From positions 1 through 9,919 of the forward strand of contig JAHFBX010000079.1 in the NCBI GenBank assembly GCA_023249815.1: a stretch of 9,919 bases of DNA. Reading direction: 5' to 3'. Numbering within the stretch: the stretch's first letter is position 1; each line of letters opens with the position of its first letter. Under the pieces are notes generated by a model that saw only the letters and a list, made by a program, of their open reading frames with translations, searched no databases and was not told where the DNA came from. Positions 6,936 to 9,919 of the stretch are shown one piece after another. The position numbers were made by a program, and so were the translations under genes. This DNA comes from Candidatus Eiseniibacteriota bacterium. Lineage in GTDB: Bacteria; Eisenbacteria; RBG-16-71-46.

Positions 6936-7705
6936 GCCCGGCCCTGCGCGCATTGGTCGTGGACGACGAACCGCTGGCGCGCGCGCGCCTCAAGCGCATG
7001 CTCGGCGCACGCGGCGACGTGCAGGTCGTGGGCGAGGCCGGCTCGGTCGCCGACGCCGCGCCGCTCGTGGATGAACTCACTCCCGACCTCGTGTTTCTCG
7101 ACGTGCAGATGCCCGGCGAGGACGGCTTCGCGCTCATCGGCCGCGTGCGTCATCGGCCGGCCATCGTGTTCGTGACCGCGTTCGACCACTACGCCGTGCG
7201 CGCGTTCGAGGCGAACGCCGTGGACTACCTGATGAAGCCGTTCCGCCCCGAGCGGCTGGCCGCCGCTGTCGAGCGCGCGCGCATCGTGCTCGCGCGGCCG
7301 GAGGAGCTGGCGCGACAGCTCCAGCAGGTGCTCGCGACCATGGCCGCCGCGCGCACCGAGCGCGGCGAGTCGCTCGAGCGCTTCACCGTGCGCATCGGCC
7401 AGAAGCAGCTCATCGTCAAGGCCGGCGAAGTGCTGTGGTTCGGCGCCGAGGACAAGCTCGTGTTCGCGGCCACGGCGAATGATCGACACTACGTGAACTT
7501 CACGCTCGACGAACTCGAGCAGCGGCTCGAGCCGTCTCGATTCGCGCGTGTCCACCGCTCGGCCATCGTCAACCTGGACCACGCCGCGGCGCTCCGCCCC
7601 GGGTTCGCGGGCACGTGGCGGCTGCAGCTCGACGACGCCGCGCGCACCGAGGTGCCGGTGAGCCGCTCGCGCGCGCGATCGCTCAAGGCGCGGCTGGGGG
7701 CCTGA
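6932..7705 (+). CDS. LytTR-family response regulator
   Basis: A 257-residue DNA-binding response regulator, partner of the kinase just upstream. The receiver domain (about 5-120) has the acidic pair Asp11/Asp12, phospho-acceptor Asp57 in FLDVQMPGEDG, Thr82, and Lys102 in MKPF, so all switch residues are present. A linker leads to a LytTR domain (about 150-255). It is recognised from FTVRIGQKQLIVKAGEVLWF, the RVHRSAIVNLDHA segment and the closing VPVSRSRARSLKARL. LytTR domains bind promoters through beta-strand loops. The GTG start overlaps the kinase TGA in GTGA and has a strong GGAGG. It probably acts on a nearby promoter. The OPA-type transporter 115 bases downstream is the obvious candidate, but I see no clear LytTR direct repeat in that gap. 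Confidence 0.92.
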   Translation: MSPALRALVVDDEPLARARLKRMLGARGDVQVVGEAGSVADAAPLVDELTPDLVFLDVQMPGEDGFALIGRVRHRPAIVFVTAFDHYAVRAFEANAVDYLMKPFRPERLAAAVERARIVLARPEELARQLQQVLATMAAARTERGESLERFTVRIGQKQLIVKAGEVLWFGAEDKLVFAATANDRHYVNFTLDELEQRLEPSRFARVHRSAIVNLDHAAALRPGFAGTWRLQLDDAARTEVPVSRSRARSLKARLGA

Positions 7706-7713
7706 CGCCGCGC

Positions 7714-7749
7714 CAGGGCCTGCGGCCTTGACCCGCGAGCGGTCGCGGG
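7714..7749 (+). terminator. Tandem hairpins, probable terminator of the LytS/LytTR operon
   Basis: Two adjacent hairpins begin 9 bases after the regulator stop codon. The first pairs CAGGGCC (7714-7720) with GGCCTTG (7724-7730) around a 3-base loop, with one G-T pair. The second pairs CCCGCGA (7732-7738) perfectly with TCGCGGG (7743-7749) around GCGG, and is followed by CTTTCCT. The position and the short pyrimidine run favour transcription termination. The stems could also serve as a 5' regulatory structure for the transporter, because they lie upstream of it on the same strand. Confidence 0.55.
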
Positions 7750-7811
7750 CTTTCCTACGTTCGAGCGCACCCACCCGCCGGCCCTCCTGGAGGCGGCGCA
7801 TCCCTCGCCAC

Positions 7812-7816
7812 GGAGG
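7812..7816 (+). promoter_or_regulatory. Ribosome binding site of the OPA transporter
   Basis: GGAGG sits four bases before the ATG at 7821. It supports that start over an in-frame TTG-initiated extension from 7728, whose extra residues are Arg/Pro-rich and would run through the hairpin region. Confidence 0.7.
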
Positions 7817-7820
7817 CCGC

Positions 7821-9125
7821 ATGACGCAGGCGATCCCGGCACACTCGCCCGAGTTCCAGAGGCGCCGCACGCAGAACTGGCTCGTGCTCGGCCTGACCTA
7901 CGCGGCCATGTACATGGCCCGGTACAACTTCCCGCTCGCGAACAAGGCGCTCTCCGACGCCTACGGCTGGGACAAGGCGCAGGTCGGCCTGATCATCACC
8001 ACCGCGACGCTGCTCTACGGCATCTCGGCGCTGTTCAACGGACCGCTCGCGGACCGGTTCGGCGGCCGCAAGGCGATGATCATCGGCGCCAGCGGTGCCA
8101 CGGTGTTCAACCTGATGTTCGGGCTCGGCGCCTACTTGGGCTTCCTCGGCACGGGCCCCGTCCTGCTGGGCTACCTCGCCACGGTGTGGACGCTCAACAT
8201 GTACTTCCAGAGCTACTCCGCGCTGGCGCTCATCAAGGTGAACAGCGGCTGGTTCCACGTCAGCGAGCGCGGCGTATTCAGCGCCATCTTCGGCTCCATG
8301 ATCCAGAGCGGCCGCTTCCTCGTGTTCCTGTTGCTGGGCGCCGCGTTCGTGGCCGCGCTGCCGTGGCAGTGGAAGTTCTTCATTCCGGCGGCGATCACCG
8401 CGTTCATGGCGTTCCTGACCTGGCGCGTCGTGCAGGACACGCCCATGGACGCGGGCCTCCCCGACTTCGATCCGCAGGACGCCACGAGCGGCGACACCGA
8501 GAAGATCACGTTCGGTTACGTCGCTCGGAAGGTGTTCACCAACCCGATCGCGATCACCATCGCGGTGGCGGAGTTCTGCACCGGGCTCGTGCGCGGCGGC
8601 TTCGAGCAGTGGTTCCCGCGCTACATGCAGGAAGTGCAGCACCTGGAGCTCACGAACCCGATCTTCCAGAAGAACGCGCTCATCATCGTGGGCGCGGGCA
8701 TCGCCGGCGCATTCGTGGCCGGCTACGCGTCGGACAAGCTGTTCGGCCACCGTCGCCCGCCCGTGGCGTTCATCGGCTACGTACTTCAAGTAATCTGCCT
8801 GTTCGTGGTGTGGCGGGCGCCGAGCATGGAGCTGGTGGTGGCGGCGTTCGTGCTCAACTCGCTCGGCATCTCGATGGTGCACTCGATGCTCTCCGGCACC
8901 GCGAGCATGGACTTCGGCGGCAAGCGCGCCGCCGCGACCGCGGCCGGCATGTTCGACGGCATGCAGTACGTGGGCCAGTCCTTCGTCGGCTGGGGCATGG
9001 GCAGGATGCTCGACGTCTACGGCTGGAGCGTGTGGGGCCCGAGCATGATGGTGTTCTCGGGTGTGGGCGCTGTGCTCATGGTGACGCTGTGGAACGCGCG
9101 CCCGGGCCGGAGCGGCGGGCACTGA
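7821..9125 (+). CDS. MFS transporter, organophosphate:phosphate antiporter (OPA, GlpT/UhpT-like) family
   Basis: A 434-residue inner-membrane transporter with about 12 helices in two halves, the usual MFS length. The first half has NWLVLGLTYAAMYMARYNF (19-37), aligning with the first helix of GlpT; Arg34 corresponds to GlpT phosphate-binding Arg45. The loop 2-3 motif is GPLADRFGGRKAM (74-86). After helix 6 comes QDTPMDAGLPD (205-215), which matches the RDTPxxxGLP hallmark of OPA proteins. In the second half, Arg258 in FCTGLVRGGFEQW corresponds to GlpT Arg269. Both phosphate-binding arginines are therefore kept, so a phosphorylated organic substrate exchanged for phosphate is likely. GlpT His165 does not appear conserved, so glycerol-3-phosphate itself is not assured. 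The gene follows the LytS/LytTR operon and faces the minus-strand gene, with 40 bases between their ends. That gap shows no strong terminator. Confidence 0.85.
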   Translation: MTQAIPAHSPEFQRRRTQNWLVLGLTYAAMYMARYNFPLANKALSDAYGWDKAQVGLIITTATLLYGISALFNGPLADRFGGRKAMIIGASGATVFNLMFGLGAYLGFLGTGPVLLGYLATVWTLNMYFQSYSALALIKVNSGWFHVSERGVFSAIFGSMIQSGRFLVFLLLGAAFVAALPWQWKFFIPAAITAFMAFLTWRVVQDTPMDAGLPDFDPQDATSGDTEKITFGYVARKVFTNPIAITIAVAEFCTGLVRGGFEQWFPRYMQEVQHLELTNPIFQKNALIIVGAGIAGAFVAGYASDKLFGHRRPPVAFIGYVLQVICLFVVWRAPSMELVVAAFVLNSLGISMVHSMLSGTASMDFGGKRAAATAAGMFDGMQYVGQSFVGWGMGRMLDVYGWSVWGPSMMVFSGVGAVLMVTLWNARPGRSGGH

Positions 9126-9165
9126 GCGGCGGGGCTGCAGAGGTTCGGAGCGGCCCGGCGCCCGA

Positions 9166-9919
9166 TCAGTCGAGGACGACCACGCGCCGGGTCATGACGA
9201 CCGCCCCGCTCGTGGCTCGAAGCAGGTAGACCCCCGCCCGCAGCCGGCGGGCCTCCCCGAACCGAACGCTGCGCTCGCCGGCGTTGCCGGCCTCGAGGAC
9301 CTGGCGCTCCACTTCTCGGCCGGTGATGTCGAACAGGCGAACCTCCGCCCGCGCGGACGTCGGGATCGCGAACGCACACGCGGTGCGGCCGCCCACGCTC
9401 GGATTGACGAGCCGGCCCGCGAACGCGAACTCGACCGCAAGTGGCTCGAGCCAGGTCTCGCCCAGGAAGACCTCCGTCTCGCCGGGTTCGACGATGCCGA
9501 GCCGGTAGCCGTAGCGCGACGCGTCGAGGACGGCGCGGTCGTCATACGAGAGGTAGCCGTTCCCATCGGCGAGCAGATCGCTGACGAACTCCCAGTCGCT
9601 GGATTCCGTGCGGCGGTACACGCGCGCGGCGAGGTTGGGATTCCCGCCCGAGAACCAGATGACGCGGGCCAGCCCATGCTCGCGGAGTGACCGGAAGAAG
9701 CTGGCCAGCGTCGCGACCGGCCGGTCGGGCGAGATGGCGATGAAGCGGCTCAGGTTCCCGTGGATGTCGACCGCGGCGAGCTTGTAGAAATGGTTGCCCG
9801 CGATGTCCACGTAGCTCGTGTCCGTCGCCGTCGCCACGAGATTCGCGGAGCTCGGCACGAAGAACGCGTCGGACCCACGGTGGATGCGATAGCCGAGCAG
9901 GTCCGCGACCGGCCGCCCC
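9166..9919 (-). CDS. Secreted or surface protein with fibronectin-III-like segment and T9SS/FlgD-like C-terminal sorting domain (5' partial)
   Basis: Only the 3' part is in the window: the frame is open to the right edge, so the true start lies outside. The visible 250 or so residues begin inside a fibronectin-III-like fold (LLGYRIHRGSDAFF, then YKLAAVDIHGNLS). A second beta-rich module follows, with RVYRRTESSDWEFVSD and YGYRLGIVEPGETEVFLGE. The C-terminal 80 residues resemble a FlgD-like Ig or type IX secretion sorting domain: LVNPSVGG, VRLFDITGREV, LRAGVYLLRA, ending TRRVVVLD. Such tails direct export and surface attachment in FCB-group bacteria. What the missing N-terminal part does cannot be told. 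A GTG at 9858 could be mistaken for a start, but it falls within the fibronectin-like fold. Confidence 0.8.
   Translation of the reverse strand, partial: GRPVADLLGYRIHRGSDAFFVPSSANLVATATDTSYVDIAGNHFYKLAAVDIHGNLSRFIAISPDRPVATLASFFRSLREHGLARVIWFSGGNPNLAARVYRRTESSDWEFVSDLLADGNGYLSYDDRAVLDASRYGYRLGIVEPGETEVFLGETWLEPLAVEFAFAGRLVNPSVGGRTACAFAIPTSARAEVRLFDITGREVERQVLEAGNAGERSVRFGEARRLRAGVYLLRATSGAVVMTRRVVVLD

Noticed and set aside
7728..7761. TTGACC and TACGTT as a promoter for the OPA transporter
   Set aside because: The boxes look reasonable singly but are 22 bases apart and overlap the hairpins; kept only as part of a finding.
7755..9122. A 455-codon open frame on the minus strand
   Set aside because: It mirrors the OPA transporter gene almost exactly; its composition is Ala/His/Arg/Glu-rich without motifs.
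9132..9156. Possible hairpin GGGCTGC/GCGGCCC between the convergent genes
   Set aside because: The stem needs a G-T pair, has an 11-base loop and no following T run in either direction, so it is not distinguishable from chance in GC-rich DNA.
9166..9858. Treating the minus-strand gene as complete from the GTG at 9858
   Set aside because: The frame continues upstream to the window edge with residues that complete a fibronectin-III-like fold, and no signal peptide follows the GTG.

Overview
The window is a GC-rich stretch (roughly two thirds G+C by eye) with eight protein-coding genes. Seven are on the plus strand. The eighth is on the minus strand and runs off the right edge. I see no tRNA, rRNA, CRISPR array, insertion sequence or long repeat. 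No gene-free gap exceeds about 180 bases. The last gene ends in a FlgD/T9SS-like sorting domain after a fibronectin-III-like segment. Together with the base composition this suggests a GC-rich member of the Fibrobacteres-Chlorobi-Bacteroidetes (FCB) superphylum, of the Candidatus Eisenbacteria or Gemmatimonadota kind. That placement is inference, not proof.

Layout, left to right. (1) A glutaryl-CoA dehydrogenase-like acyl-CoA dehydrogenase (6-1193) stands alone. (2) A tight three-gene operon (1370-4985) encodes a secreted amicyanin-like cupredoxin, a membrane histidine kinase with a periplasmic Cache-like sensor, and an outer-membrane beta-barrel protein. Both of its junctions are 4-base stop/start overlaps. 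(3) pdxH, pyridoxamine 5'-phosphate oxidase (5031-5666). (4) A LytS-type histidine kinase and a LytTR response regulator (5775-7705), also joined by a 4-base overlap. (5) Two tandem hairpins (7714-7749), then a transporter of the organophosphate:phosphate antiporter (OPA) branch of the major facilitator superfamily (7821-9125). (6) Convergent to it, the 3' end of a large secreted or surface protein gene (9166-9919, minus).

How the genes may work together. The cupredoxin, kinase and barrel protein look like one envelope unit: a copper-binding periplasmic protein, a sensor whose ligand domain faces the same compartment, and an outer-membrane channel. No response regulator is adjacent to this kinase. 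The LytS/LytTR pair is a complete two-component system. It lies directly upstream of the OPA transporter, whose expression it may control. The two signalling modules in this window are of different classes and are probably independent of each other. The cupredoxin operon is the best candidate here for a poorly described system.
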